A stretch of DNA of 64,000 nucleotides from Diphasiastrum complanatum (GCA_029204225.1 CM055109.1:47038184-47102183), one strand, 5' to 3'. Positions 1 to 11,668 are shown, counted from the stretch's first letter. Notes: a model not told the origin generated them from the sequence alone. Program-made: numbers and translations.

Positions 1-3000
1 AAGAAGGCTTCTCAGCTTGTGAAGGAGATTGGTAGACAGGTGAATAAGTTTTAAGTGCTTTGCAAGTATGGCAAGTCATTTCTGGATGGTGAAGGGGCAC
101 ATTATTATGTTCTCTTAGCTCTACTATTTGAAAGCTTTCAGCCTCTCACACACAAACCCACACACACACTCACTTACAGCACTCACACATGCATGTTCCA
201 TAATGTCCTGACAACAGGACTTTGTATGTACTTCACTGGAATACGTAACTGTGTCGTAATTCAGAAAAAAAAGAAAGATATGGAAACCTAGCCCGTGCTA
301 TGGACAAGTTGAGATCCTTGGGTTGGTAGATATTTTAGAAAATATTGAACTTTTGTGTGCAAGGTAACAGGTTTTAGATAGTTTGTCTTGAATCTTGTCC
401 ATATCTGGAGCTTCAAAATCAAAATTTGATTACTGTACAATACACTTGTGTTGAAGATTGTTATTTTGATTCTGAAGTAAAACTAAGCTATTGCTATAGA
501 TATCCGTTCCAAACCTTTTGGTTTGGAACTGTATATAAATCCTTTTGCCATTTGAAGAGAACTCTTTTCCCCAAAGATTGTGCATATGTACCTCATCTGC
601 ATACATATCTAAGAGTGTCGCAAATCTGCAGGTACCCGAATCACATTTTCAGATTGTCTCTGTATCTTAGCTTGAACTCTAATATATTGACTTAGAAGCT
701 GCTCTAACACTACCATGTATAAGAACCACCAGAGGAACATGGGCCTTCTCTTGGGTGCTAGGAAACAAAAGACCAGCTGTATATACCTCATCACAGAGAT
801 CCCCTGGCTCATGTAAAATCCAAACTAGTAGCAGCACATAATTCACTACAATGATGAAATGGTTGTGTACGCACGTGCATTATCTAAACATACCTGATCC
901 TCATAGCACTAATCCAGTATCTCATATGTATTAGTAACTTGCTTATATGTCATATGGCTCAACATTCTGACATTGTGGCTCTATCTGATTTGGAGCAGCC
1001 TTTGACTTGTCTTTAGTAGTCTGTGTCATGCATCCTCAATCTACGGAAAGGCATGATTGTGGTCTCAAAATTAAACACATATACCTCAAGATGTAGAGAT
1101 GAAAACAAGCTATAAAAGGATAGTACACTGACATTGGTGGAAAGGGTCTTGAAAAGGATGTAAAGAACTATAAGATCAAATGCTAAAAACCCTAAGAAAA
1201 TTGAATTCCAAAAAGATTTTTTTATTGGAAACCAGCGTAATTGCTTTTAGCCTAAACGATTTCGGGTTTTCTTCCTTAAAATCTGATGTCAAGAAATTGA
1301 TTAGGAATTTGCCTTAAAATCTGAATCTGAAGTGCCTGATGCATAGAATCCTCTTTCGTAGTAATGCATGTGAAATCAGTTTTCTACCCTAAACTCTGAA
1401 TCTGGACTAAAACTTGATATGGCCATCTGCAGCCTATCAGGGGTTCTCCAATAATATTTGAAAAAGAGAGTTTTAAAGTTTTTTTTTGTCAGTAATTCTT
1501 GACCGGTGTTTCAGAACAATGCTATAGTTGATAGAGCTAGTTGGTCATTGGGTGATGCTTGTAGAATGTGGAGCACTGAGAATACAAATGCAATAAGCAG
1601 TTTTTGCTGATAAATCGAAATTGGAACGAACGCCTTGTATGCCTAAATGTAGCGAGAATTATGTTGAAGTTAGTTTAACTACGTGTTTTCATTCTTAAAT
1701 GAGAAATTAATTTATTTTCTGGCATGGATCCTAATTGTCTAAATATCGGGTCTTAAATATTGAAGATTGAAGTTATGTAGCTTTCCAAAGTTAGTGTTTA
1801 AGTAGACTATGAGCTTGGCACAAGTCTTTGCTAATTAAAGTGATTGTTGTGGGCTTAATATCAAAACATTATTGCTAACCAAGTTCCAACATGAGCTCTT
1901 TTTTACTTATAAACTATTTATCGTTGTATTTATAATATGGATTCATTGTGATTTCAACTCTTATTCTTTTGTTTTCTAATGTCAAAACAGCAGTGCCATC
2001 TTTCATGCTTGGCCTAGAATCAGAAAATTGTCACAAGCACGAAGCTTTATACAGTCTTTCATTTTTTTGGTTTTGAAGTCGATATCCTCTGCTCAAGTAC
2101 ATTGGTCCACCTTGATTGTTGAGGCTTAGCTATATCCACACTAGTATTTCAATCCCTTTGTGCATGGTGGCGGTTTCCAGTTTCCTTGTTATAGGCATGT
2201 CTTTGGGATCAGATAGTCATGGTTTTTTATTTTTATTTTTAGTGGCAATCTGAATATCCTTAGGAGAGTCTTTGAAGACGCTTTGTTTATATGGAAAGGT
2301 CTACCATTCTTATGTTCACATTATATGGTTAAGTGCTTTCATGAAAGCAAGCATAATCATGTTACCCATATAGGTAACAGAAACCCAGTGTTCACTGTTA
2401 AGAGCGTTTGATAGTGGAGATTTTTGTTTTTCCTTTCACGTTTTGGCTGTGAGCTCTCTTATTTTTTGTTGTGAAGTGTGCTCAATAGTCTCAAAATGAT
2501 GTGGACATTTGTGGGATTGCATTTGACCTAGCAACATCTCCTTGTGGTCTCTCTAATTTTTGCTTTCTTTTACGAACTTGTCGTTCTTTCGCTGTGCCGT
2601 TTTGATTTTTCTGCCAGCTTTCTGTTATCCTTCATGCATGCTGGTTTTACATAATCTTATGTGAATTGGTGTACTTAAATATGTTTCTCATATGCAGCCA
2701 CCTTCTAGCTTTGTGCATCAAGTGCGGGAACTTTGATAATGAATATATGATCATTTCAGAGTTTTGCTGGTGTAGCTTTGTTTATATCAGCACTTTTGGT
2801 TGGAATGTCGCATCTTATGAAATAATTGGATTAATCCTAGGCAGTTCCTCTTAAGGAGCCTGGCAATCACATTATCAGGTAAGTCTTATACTATAGCTAG
2901 AATAAGAGAAATGGAGTCTGAGGACTCAAAAGAGTTCCTGATTTGTTTACCGTAAGTTCAATCATCAAAGGAACGATTGCAGCTTATAAGTTCTCACTTG

Positions 3001-4086
3001 AGTGAGATTCTTGTAAAACTTGGTTCATTTCATAGCAGCTTCAGTTACAATTTCTTTTTCTTATGGTTTAGCCAGAATTCCAAGAAGAAAGCCTGTGGGT
3101 GTAGCAATTTTGCAATGTATCTTTTGGTACTATGTTTGTTAATTTGCTAGTGCAAAATAGCTTTTACTGTATGTCTTCTAAGGTGGTGGCATCTGTATTG
3201 AACCCTAGGTCCTTATTTCTTTTGTGCAATGCCAACCACTAATCTATTTTTTTGTTTGTCTTCTGCAGTTAGCAACTGATCGATGCATCATGTTTTTCCT
3301 TTTCATTATTGTTTGCGGTGTGGTTGCCATCGTTGTTGTCAAGGTATTTCATTTATTATCTATTTCCTTGTCAGTGCTTTGTTTTGGTATTAGACAGACA
3401 ATAATGTGGTTAGTCAAGCAGAGCCAATCCAAGGTAGTAATCTTGGTGAAGAATGTTCTGGCTGGACACAAACAGTGAAATCAGTTTGGAGGATGAGCTC
3501 AAGCTTGCCTTTTTAGGCTCTTACACTGTCCTGATGGTTTGCTTGTGCTTAGCTTGTATCTTTCTTGTTTGTTGCTGTAGTCTGGAGTGTTTGACTGCTA
3601 TACTATTCTTAGAAGGAATTAGGCCCATTCATATTCTTCTGAGGGAAGAACCATATAAGTTGAATGGACCTCAACCTTCGTCTGTTTGTCATAATGTTCA
3701 TAGCATGTGAAATAGCCATAAAGTCATGATCATCCATCCTGAAACAAGACTCATGAATCAAGTGTTACAGCTGTCACATTTTCATTTGATTTTATAACAA
3801 TGTTGCATGTAACCGCCAGCTATGATCAAGTTCAAATTACTGGAACATTTGTGTACTTGGTTTCTTTTCTTTTCAAATAGATGTGCTCCTTTTTCCATTT
3901 CAGAAACATTATGTTTGATGATGAGTGCAAAATTTTACTATATAAACTTTATGTTGATTAAACCTTTTGTTGCTTCAGATTGTCAATCCACATAACAAGA
4001 ATATTCGGGACATTCCTGGGCTTGCACCTCCTGCTGCGAACTCTCGACGAAGATTGCTTTTTTCACCAGATTTACAAAGATTTTGA
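1..4086 (+). CDS. NPSN: NPSN-type Qb-SNARE (novel plant SNARE), C-terminal three coding exons
   Basis: Three exons in one phase give the C-terminus of a novel plant SNARE, a tail-anchored Qb-SNARE of plant endomembrane and cell-plate fusion. Exon 1..39 encodes KKASQLVKEIGRQ, the end of the SNARE helix, and is followed by a GT donor at 40. Exon 3269..3343, after a TTCTGCAG acceptor, encodes LATDRC and then the hydrophobic membrane anchor (IMFFLFIIVCGVVAIVVV). Exon 3979..4086, after TTGCTTCAG, encodes the family-typical tail IVNPHNKNIRDIPGLAPP and ends RRRLLFSPDLQRF-stop. All junctions are phase 0. The order SNARE helix, anchor, NPNNK/DIPGLAPP tail is diagnostic of NPSN11-13. The introns are 3.2 kb and 0.6 kb; the 5' part lies outside the window. 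The exons look intact, so the gene is probably functional. The short ORFs inside the introns are not genes. Confidence 0.93.
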
Positions 4087-6602
4087 TTGTTTTGGGAGTG
4101 ATCCTGGTGAAATTAGCCATGTCAGCTTGTGCAATCCTGCTAGGATCTTGATTGCTGTAGGAGTTTAAGCTCATAAAAGGAACTTTATGGTGCCCGTACC
4201 CAAAATTGAATGTTTGTTATTTTATCAAGTATCGCTGTAGTAGGTAAGATATGTTTGATTTTTAGATTCCATGTCAAGGTTGAAATTATTTTTCCTCGTT
4301 TGTCAGCATGAAGTTACATAAAGTGGTGAGGCAAGCAGGGTGGGTGTCAGAGTATTGTCCCTGTTGACGTATCAGTACACCTGAATGTTCAATTGTCCTA
4401 TTTGATCTTTTGTAAATGGATATGAAATGTATTACTTGATTCTTTTGAACTTTTCAATATCATCAGCATATTGGAGATTCTAACCGCAGTTTACTGATTA
4501 CACATGATTTAATGTTCAGTAGTTTGTCTTTGCTGTACAAGCGGAAGGAGATGTTCTCTGAACACTGCCCTTGGATCCCGATCATCCAAGGTTCTATTGT
4601 ATTGACAATTCCTTTTCCATAGAACTACATTGGTCTTAGCCTTTAGGGCTAAATTAAAAAAATGGTAAACAGAGAAATATCCTATATTCAATAGTGCATG
4701 CACAAGTCAAAAGCAAGGTTAACAGATGAACTGGAGCCCTAGCCGACAATGTAGTGTTATTGGCCATGATTTGAGTACACTTTAATATACTTAGTTTCGA
4801 GCTTTCAAATATGATTGTCTTGTTTTTATTTGCATTTTATGCTCCTTTTGTAGTTCCCAGCCATACAGAATAAGCTTGTTCCGTATGGCATTTGGAACGT
4901 GGGAAAGTTTCCTATGTTTCATGCAGAATGTTCTTTTCAATGTAAGTAATGAAAAAAAGTTTGGTTAATTAAGTTAGACGTTCCGTACGTACAGAACAGA
5001 GCCTTTGTATTTGCACTTATGGAACGGGAAATCTCAAAAAAGTAAGGAACAGTATGGCTCCTCAACATACATAAATTAAATTGGCACTGAAGTTCTATTT
5101 TTAGACTCCCTCAAAAAGCTTGCGAAGGAGATTAGGAGATGGATAAATAATGTTCCCTCAGATGGTGTTAATAAGAATCAGACTCCTGACTGAATAAAAA
5201 AATGCTATTAACTTCAAGAGTCAGTACATTGAACCAAGGCATTTCAAGACTTTGCTATATCTGTGAACAAAATATTCATTAGTGAAATGCAATGAAATTC
5301 GTGCCAAACTCATTCGCCTCTAGAATCAAGGTAATATAAATGATTTACCTGGCCATTTTTACTATATATTCTTATAGAGGACAAAGAGATTCTATCTCAA
5401 GAAATAGGACTGCACTTCAAAAAGTGCTCTAGGTACTGGGTGGTCAAAGTTGGTGCAGATTCTGCAAGTTAATCCTTTTGCTCCTTTGCACAGCCCATTT
5501 AAACATGAGCTCATTCTGCATTCAGCAAATTAGTCTTCAAGTGTGAGAAAAAATATCACAAATACAAGAGCACAAAAATCCATCAAAATTTGGTACCATC
5601 TCTTTACTTGTGCTTCCTTGCTAATTGGCAAGAGTGGTTCACAGGAGGTAGGGATCCAATTTCTCACAAAACCCAAAATGGGATATTGTAGATAAGATCT
5701 AGCTTTAAGAGACTATATACATCAAAGCGTTTGACATAGTGTTAGTAGACCCAAACCAAGTCCAACACCCTTTCCAAACTACATAACATTTGGTCACCCA
5801 TCAATTAGAAAGTACTAACGGTCAACGTTAACCTGTCCATTAGGCTCATTTACCACTTAGGATTCGCTTCTCAAATTTATCAATAGCCAATCATTAGAAA
5901 GTTTAACATTTAGACCAATAATAATGATCTTGACCTTTACTAAATAGTTCCTAAGTTTTAACGACCCAAACAAACATGGTAACAATCCTAACCATTACAA
6001 ACTTGCTACAAATGTTAATGACAATACATCATGTCACAATTTCTTTAACAACTCCAGCCCTATACTACTTAATACGTCATGGTCCTTTTGTTAAATGAGA
6101 CATCACAAATTATCTTTTGGCGATATAAATGACCTATATTGACAGATCCTCACAAATGTTCACAATGCCATGGCCTCAAGTGCACCCAAGAATTTTGTCA
6201 TAACTTCTAAAATGCTATCTATCCACAAGACTTGACAAATTCAGCAATCCATGGAATGTGGTCTCATAAAGATCACATATATGTAACCCAATGCTATATG
6301 CAAAATAATCGTTTTTGGAATTCTTACACGACTACTACATGGATGTGATCAAAACCAATATGCAAGGCAAGTGTACAACAAGTTCTTGGCCTCCATGAAG
6401 AAGAACAAGAAGACGATCATCTAGGGGAATCACATCTCCATTTAAGTGAAACATCCTACACTCTCAATAACATGCGAACATAATTATGTCACTCTAACAA
6501 ATTAAAATCGTCTACTTGATTCTATAGCAATAGTGAATCATTAAACAAAAAAAGAGAAATATAACAATATAGTTGCTAAATAAATTTGTCCAAGAGCAAT
6601 GG
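4087..6602. other. NPSN 3' UTR and non-coding intergenic DNA
   Basis: Past the NPSN stop the sequence is AT-rich and has no credible ORF. The first few hundred bases are probably 3' UTR; no clear poly(A) site could be chosen. A 45-bp stretch near 5111-5155 weakly resembles the NPSN exon at 1-39 (see findings). From 5200 to 6600 there is no gene, promoter or repeat that I recognise. Confidence 0.6.
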
Positions 6603-6990
6603 CTTTTGGGCTACTGCCTGGAGAACATCTTGGGATAAGGATATTGATAATTCTAGACTAAGAAGGTACACATGAAACATCAAAAGTGACGATAAGGCAT
6701 CACCAAGTCTCAGATGAACAATGTTGCATGTCAAGATTATAGAAGATCCTTGAACAAACAACCAGGAGTGGTTTAGGATACCTCAATGGGACACATCAAT
6801 AGCCTAAGTGGGCCAGATTTGCCATTGATTCGATAGGTCACTAGTAGTTCCATAAATTCGGGCCTTGGAATTTTGCAAGTAAGTTTTTTGCAAGTTTGGC
6901 GAGTTTCTTTCTTGCCATCATTCAACAAAAAGATAGCACATGGTGTGCCACCTTTTTTATGCTACTACTTCAATGTTCATTATTAAGAAT
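6603..6990. repeat. Dispersed direct repeat, copy 1 (about 388 bp)
   Basis: This block is repeated at 7997-8383 in the same orientation with only scattered substitutions and small indels. Both start CTTTTGGGCTACTGCCTGG and end TTCATTATTAAGAAT. No coding capacity is convincing. The left edge of copy 2 abuts an LTR-like fragment and its right edge abuts a copia block, so the unit may be part of a larger retroelement. Confidence 0.9.
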
Positions 6991-7050
6991 TTGGCTTGGT
7001 ACATAGTTAAAATTCTCACAAAGTAAAAAAAATTTCAAATTAATTTTTTT

Positions 7051-7153
7051 TTGCAGCCTCCAAGGATAGCATGCCGGCGTGCTAAGCGTCTCGCCGAAAA
7101 AAAATTCCGGTGAGATGCTTAGCACGTCGACGTGCTATTCTTGGAGGCTACAA
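7051..7153. repeat. Long imperfect foldback (about 46-bp arms, A-rich loop)
   Basis: The left arm 7056-7096 (GCCTCCAAGGATAGC...TCTCGCCG) and right arm 7108-7148 (CGGTGAGATGC...CTTGGAGGC) are inverted copies with about six mismatches in 41 positions, all transitions. Outer bases TTGCA/TACAA extend the pairing. The loop is about 11 nt, mainly A. A third degenerate piece of one arm follows near 7174-7215. This could be a foldback/MITE-type element or a hairpin RNA precursor; the sequence alone does not decide. Confidence 0.85.
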
Positions 7154-7498
7154 TTTGTTTTTTTCTCATCTTATATAGCATGCCGACTTGCTGTCTTTAA
7201 AAGCTGCAATTTGGAGTGATCAAAAAGATCCATTAGGTAGGTTTACTTTCACTGCTCCCTCCCTTAAAAAGATAAGCCTCAAGAGGAGAAGATCTAGAGC
7301 TCAAGAAGCCTAGATTTACCAAAAAGCCAAGATCCAAGAAGAGGATCATCACAAAAACCTAAACCCAAAAAGAGACAAGAAGAGAGTCAAGCATCTCACC
7401 CCTCATCTAAGCCATTCCACATCTAGATCTTATGCCAAGATTGACACCCTTGGTAGGCTTAGATCCCATTTAGATCCGTAGCTTAACCCTCTCCCCAT

Positions 7499-7996
7499 TA
7501 GGGAGGCACAAAAAGGGTCCAACATTTTTTAGCTCCTTAAAAGTTATATTAGTCTAAAAGCATTTGAATAAATACTTTTGGAAAGTGTGGAAACATGAAT
7601 TTTGGAGGGATTTAATTTGAGTAGTAGATACATTGAATTTAGTCACAAATATAGTAGGGTTTTCAGTATGGAGGGAAAGCCAAAGTTTGAATTTAGGTTT
7701 GGACCTGTTATAAAAGGATGTAACTCATGGGAAGAGAAGACGTTCTCTCTCTCTTATCTCATTCATGCTTATACATGGTTCTCTTGGGTTCTACTATCCA
7801 TTGGTGCACTATACTTGCGATATCTTGGAATTTTGTGTGTAGAATGCTTATTAATTGCTATTTTTAAATTCACACTTGTGAAATACAGTAGCTAACTGTT
7901 ATTGTACGGACAACAACATTAATTTATGTATTGATTCGTGTTTGATCAAAATCTATTAGAGTTTGCATCTCAATCATAGTATAGATGCTGATTTTT
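7499..7996 (+). repeat. LTR-like fragment related to 23716-24257
   Basis: From about 7499 this region aligns, diverged, with the LTR at 23716-24257. Shared blocks include AAAGTGT(G/A)GAAA, TTTGGACCT, GTAACTCATGG, TACATGGTTCTCTT, GGTTCTACTA, ATTGGTGCACT, TGTGTAGAATG, GAAATACAGTAG and the terminal GATGCTGATTTTTCT. The 5' part of the LTR is missing. The end runs directly into the second copy of the 0.39-kb direct repeat. The 97-codon ORF at 7602-7895 is an accident of this repeat, since the other copy does not conserve the frame. Confidence 0.75.
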
Positions 7997-8383
7997 CTTT
8001 TGGGCTACTGCCTGGAGAACATCTTGGGATAAGGATATTGACAATTCTAGAGTAAGAAGGTACACATGAAACATCAAAAGTGACGATAAGGCATCACCAA
8101 GTCTCAGATGAACAATGTTGCATGTCAAGATTATAGAAGAGCCTCGAACAAACAACCAGGAGTGGTTTAGGATACCTCAATGGGACACATCAATAGCCTA
8201 AGTGGGCCAGATTTGCCATTGATCGATAGGTCACTAGTAGTTCCATAAATTTGGGCCTTGGAATTTTGCGAGTAAATTTTTTGCGAGTTTGGCGAGTTTC
8301 TTTCTTGCCATCATTCAACAAAAAGATAGCACATGGTGTGCCACATTTTTTATGCTACTACTTCAATGTTCATTATTAAGAAT
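7997..8383. repeat. Dispersed direct repeat, copy 2
   Basis: Second copy of the block at 6603-6990. It is joined at 8383/8384 to the RNase H end of an inverted copia fragment, which marks a rearrangement or insertion breakpoint. Confidence 0.9.
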
Positions 8384-9540
8384 ACTCGGGATCTTTTGTT
8401 AGGTGTATTGCAGAGGTGTTGTCCATCTGCAAGACTAAGGGCTTGTTCCTTGTTTCACCCAATTCGTCCAGGAACTGCCTTAGCCAGATTATTTCGTTGG
8501 CCATTTTTGCTACTACACCATATTCTGCTTCGCAGGATGACTGGGCTACAACGGTCTGCTTCTTGCTGACCCAAAGAACTACTTCTCCCGATGCGATGGT
8601 GCATCCTCCCGAGACGCTTTTACAGTCATCCTTGAGAAATGCCCAGCTTGCGTCGTTGTAGGAAAGTATCCCGAAGCCTGCACCACGACAATAACACGAG
8701 CCATAATCCCTCGTTAATTGAAGATATTGCAAAATTTGTTTTGCAATCTTCCAATGTGTTGAGCCTGGATTCGTGCAGAATTGGCTCATCCTGAATAATG
8801 CATAAGCAATATCAGGACATGTATTGTCAACAAGGTACATCAATGACCCTATCAGCTTCCTGTATGGTGTTCTCTCTCTTCCTCAATCTTTGGACAGTCA
8901 TCATTCGTCAGCACCGTCCCTGCGAGCATTGGAGTGTTCGCTCCTTTGTAGTTCAGCATCTCAAATTCCTCTAGGATCTGCTAGGTGTATCTGGACTGGT
9001 GAAGGTATAACTTACCTCCCTCATGGTCCCTTTCAATTTGCAAGCCTAGGTAACACCTGGCTTCTCCCAGATCCACGATCTCAAAATATTTCGAGATGTT
9101 GGCCTTTACTTCAGCAATTAGCTACTCACTCCTGCAGAGTGTCATCCACATACATAGCCACAATGATGATCTGCCCATCTGTAACTCTGACATATACATT
9201 GGAATCAGCCAAGAGAGGCTTGAATCCTAATGATTTCAGGGCTTGATCTTTCTTCTTGTACCATTGTCAGACTGATTGTTTCAGACCGTAGATGCTTCTA
9301 TGCATTTTGCATGCATAGTCAGGAAGTGAATTCAAGACATATCTTGGGGGTTGATCCATGTAGACCTCTTCGTCTAATTCGCCATGCAAGAAGGTTGTCT
9401 TCTCATCCACAATGTGGATCCTAAGGTCATAAGCTGCTGCATATGCAAATAACAGACGTAGGGACGAATGTTTGACGACAAGAGAGAAGGTTTCAGAGTA
9501 GTCAATACTGTATCTCTGAGAAAAACCTTTCGCTACCAGT
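8384..9540 (-). pseudogene. Ty1/copia reverse transcriptase-RNase H remnant (inverted block)
   Basis: Read on the minus strand from 9540, this is copia pol. It starts with LVAKGFSQRYSIDYSETFS and SIYGLKQS of RVT_2, passes the catalytic YVDD (about 9141-9152), and continues into the connection and RNase H regions (PDIAYALFRMSQF, KKQTVVAQSSCEAEY, DNTSAIHLTKDPEYS). Frames change between 8844 and 9266 and several stops occur, so it is dead. Gag, protease and integrase are absent. It stops abruptly after KDPEY, whereas the following part of the same domain, starting SRTKHIAINYHLIRD, sits on the opposite strand at 9541. This block was therefore inverted relative to its own 3' end. Confidence 0.9.
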
Positions 9541-9732
9541 CCAGAACAAAGCACATTGCGATCAATTACCACTTGATCAGGGATCTAATTGAGAGGAAGC
9601 TGATGCAGACCACCTTCATCGGAATGAGAGACATGGTTGCTGACATCTTCACTAAAGCCCTGGACAAAGGACTCTTCGAGAGACAAAGGAGCAGTCTCGG
9701 GATTGTAAAGCTATCATGCTTTGAGAGGGAGT
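9541..9732 (+). pseudogene. Copia RNase H C-terminal tail with polypurine tract
   Basis: The plus strand encodes RTKHIAINYHLIRDLIERK and then MVADIFTKALDKGLFERQR, the conserved end of copia pol, followed by a polypurine tract (TTTGAGAGGGAG, 9720-9731) directly before a putative LTR. It is the natural continuation of the RNase H domain at 8384-9540, which lies in the opposite orientation. Confidence 0.88.
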
Positions 9733-10412
9733 TGAAGAAACAAAACGTTTTTAATTACAAAGCCTTGCTAGCTTTAAGCCCTCAGCTTGATGAAGACATT
9801 CACGAACTCGAAGATCTGGAGACACGAAGCATGAAAAGTTTCGTGAACACGAAAGTCAAAATAAATGAAGACGAATGGTTCGCGAACACAAAAGTCAAAG
9901 CAGATGAAAACAAACGGTTTGCGAACATGAAAGTCAAAACAGACGAACACGAACGAACGGTTCATGAACACAAAAGTCAAAGCAGACAAAGATGAACGGT
10001 TCGCAAACACGAAAGATTCATGAATGAGAATCTTTTGCAGTCCTATACGTGAGAAGGCAAACGACGGAAACGAAACCTTCTCCTGCTTGCACGCTCCAAA
10101 GAGTACCAGTGCGAGACGAGCTCTGTGATCAGGATCCATAGAGATCCAACTGTCCGCTAATAAAGCGAGACGATTACTCATGAGAGAACCGTGTTCCACA
10201 CCAACGCATTGCATGGATTTGCATGCAGTGTCTGAAAAATCAGAGAAGAAAATCGATAGATGATATCGTAGCCTTTGCGCACATGTCAATTTGTGTTGTG
10301 TTTGATCTCGAATGCAAATGCTCCTGCTGTTAATCGTATGTATGAGTTCTTTCTCGTTCATTTGAATTCCGCACCTTGGTTGAATCTATGTTGAATGCTG
10401 CATTAAATTTAT
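9733..10412 (+). repeat. Putative copia 3' LTR (family A) containing short tandem repeats
   Basis: The LTR is inferred to begin TGAAGAAAC just after the polypurine tract and to end before the degenerate PBS-like GTAGATCAGCAGTG near 10413. Segments such as GAAGAAACAAAA, GCCAAACCC/GCCTTGCTAGCTTT and TTGAATGCT reappear in inverse orientation at 16300-16963. Within it, 9845-10010 holds about four degenerate 39-45-bp units (CGAACACGAAAGTCAAA...). Boundaries are approximate because no perfect sister LTR is present. Confidence 0.6.
9845..10010 (+). repeat. Degenerate tandem repeat, about 42-bp unit
   Basis: Units contain (A)ACACGAAAGTCAAA followed by a GATGAA/GACGAA-rich stretch and GGTTCGCGAACA. 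At least four imperfect copies can be followed by eye. They lie inside the putative LTR, so they could be promoter or enhancer repeats. Confidence 0.75.
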
Positions 10413-10843
10413 GAATGTAGATCAGCAGTGCCTGACTACACCCTGGAGGACTGTAGGAGTGATTCAGCTGGCAGTGTCCAGCGATCGCACCTAAACTCCA
10501 TCCGAGTCGGTTTCTTCGCGACTGTTTCGCTCATTATTCTTCTTGTTTGTTCCCATCAACATCTGAAGTATCATCACATTCGAGATTTGATCTCGAAAGG
10601 AGAGCTCCAGGTCCAATATATAAACTCTGAAGTTGATCGACAAGCCACTCTTTGCAAAGTGAAGAAAGACAATTGGATTAAACGTGCAAAGCTCCAAGGT
10701 TCAAGAGGAAGTGTCAAAAATTGTGAACTCATGCAACTTTGCTGTGACGCGAAGCGAAAGATGAATGGCGAACAATTTGATGGAAAGTGTGCAAATTCAA
10801 ATTTCCAGTAAAATTCTGGTAACGAACTGATAGGAGTCTCTCA
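10413..10843 (+). pseudogene. Copia family A leader fused to a second RNase H tail fragment
   Basis: From 10413 to about 10540 this matches, inverted, the leader at about 16170-16310; both encode a variant of LEDCRSDSAGSVQRSHLNS. From about 10560 it changes to a copia RNase H tail (KYHHIRDLISKGELQVQYIN). The element thus seems to have lost everything between leader and RNase H by an internal deletion. It is interrupted at 10843 by the insertion of the copia element at 10844-15901. Confidence 0.65.
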
Positions 10844-11668
10844 TGCTGATTTCACACATGTGGACTGTCCACAACATGTACTTGTGATCTCCTAAGGTGT
10901 GTAGATGCACCAAGATCAAGACTAGATTGAGATTCAAGACCAATCTTAGATCTTATGGCAAAAACACACTACTACATGCATTCAATCACTTCCAACTCTC
11001 ACTCACACGTGTGGGAAGTATTCAAAAAATATTCTAAGTAAAAACAAGCTGCTCTCCTCGGGTAGAGAGAGAAAAACCATCATGAGCTCTCGGGTAGAGA
11101 GAGAAAGCTAGAAATTTAATGACACTCAAAATCCACACAATCACCAAATCAATTAGATCCAAATGAGGAGTACAATGATACTAGTAGATCCATAAGCTAC
11201 CACTATGCTTAACTATGATTGGACCAGACTTTTCCACCTCTTAATCCTATTGGACCATTGATCCATGCACCTCTAAATTCTATTGGACCATTTTCAAGCA
11301 AACCTCAAATTCTATTGGACCACTCATGGTTCCACCTCTAAATCCTATTGGACCTCTTAAACTTCATCAAACAAAGGCATTACACTTGTCTACACTCTAA
11401 TTGGCACGAGTTTGGCCTCCTACTCTATTTTGGCTCAATAGTGGCATTACAAGTGGAAATGGATAATTTGCCATCTATGCCAAATTTGACCCTATCAACA
11501 TCCTACACCTAAATGCTTGACTATGAAATTCTATGAGACCCCTATATCAAACATTTTTTATTTACTTTACAATTCTCCACACGTGGGAACATCCTCCACA
11601 CATGTGAGATGCACTTACAAACTTCTATCATAAAAAATACCAAGCTAGATTTTTGCCAATTTCTCACA
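10844..11668 (-). repeat. 3' LTR of the 10.8-15.9 kb copia element
   Basis: 825 bp, nearly identical to 15077-15901. It contains several copies of CTATTGGACC (11220-11355), which read GGTCCAATAG on the element's own strand, and two copies of GGGTAGAGAGAGAAA (11060-11106). The LTR ends CTCACA and is followed by the polypurine tract. Confidence 0.95.

Noticed and set aside
55-291. 78-codon ORF just after the first NPSN exon
   Set aside because: Lies in the intron; (CA)-rich and ends in a poly-A stretch; no conservation is visible.
7602-7895. 97-codon ORF as a gene
   Set aside because: Lies in an LTR-like repeat; the homologous region at 23.9 kb does not keep the frame.
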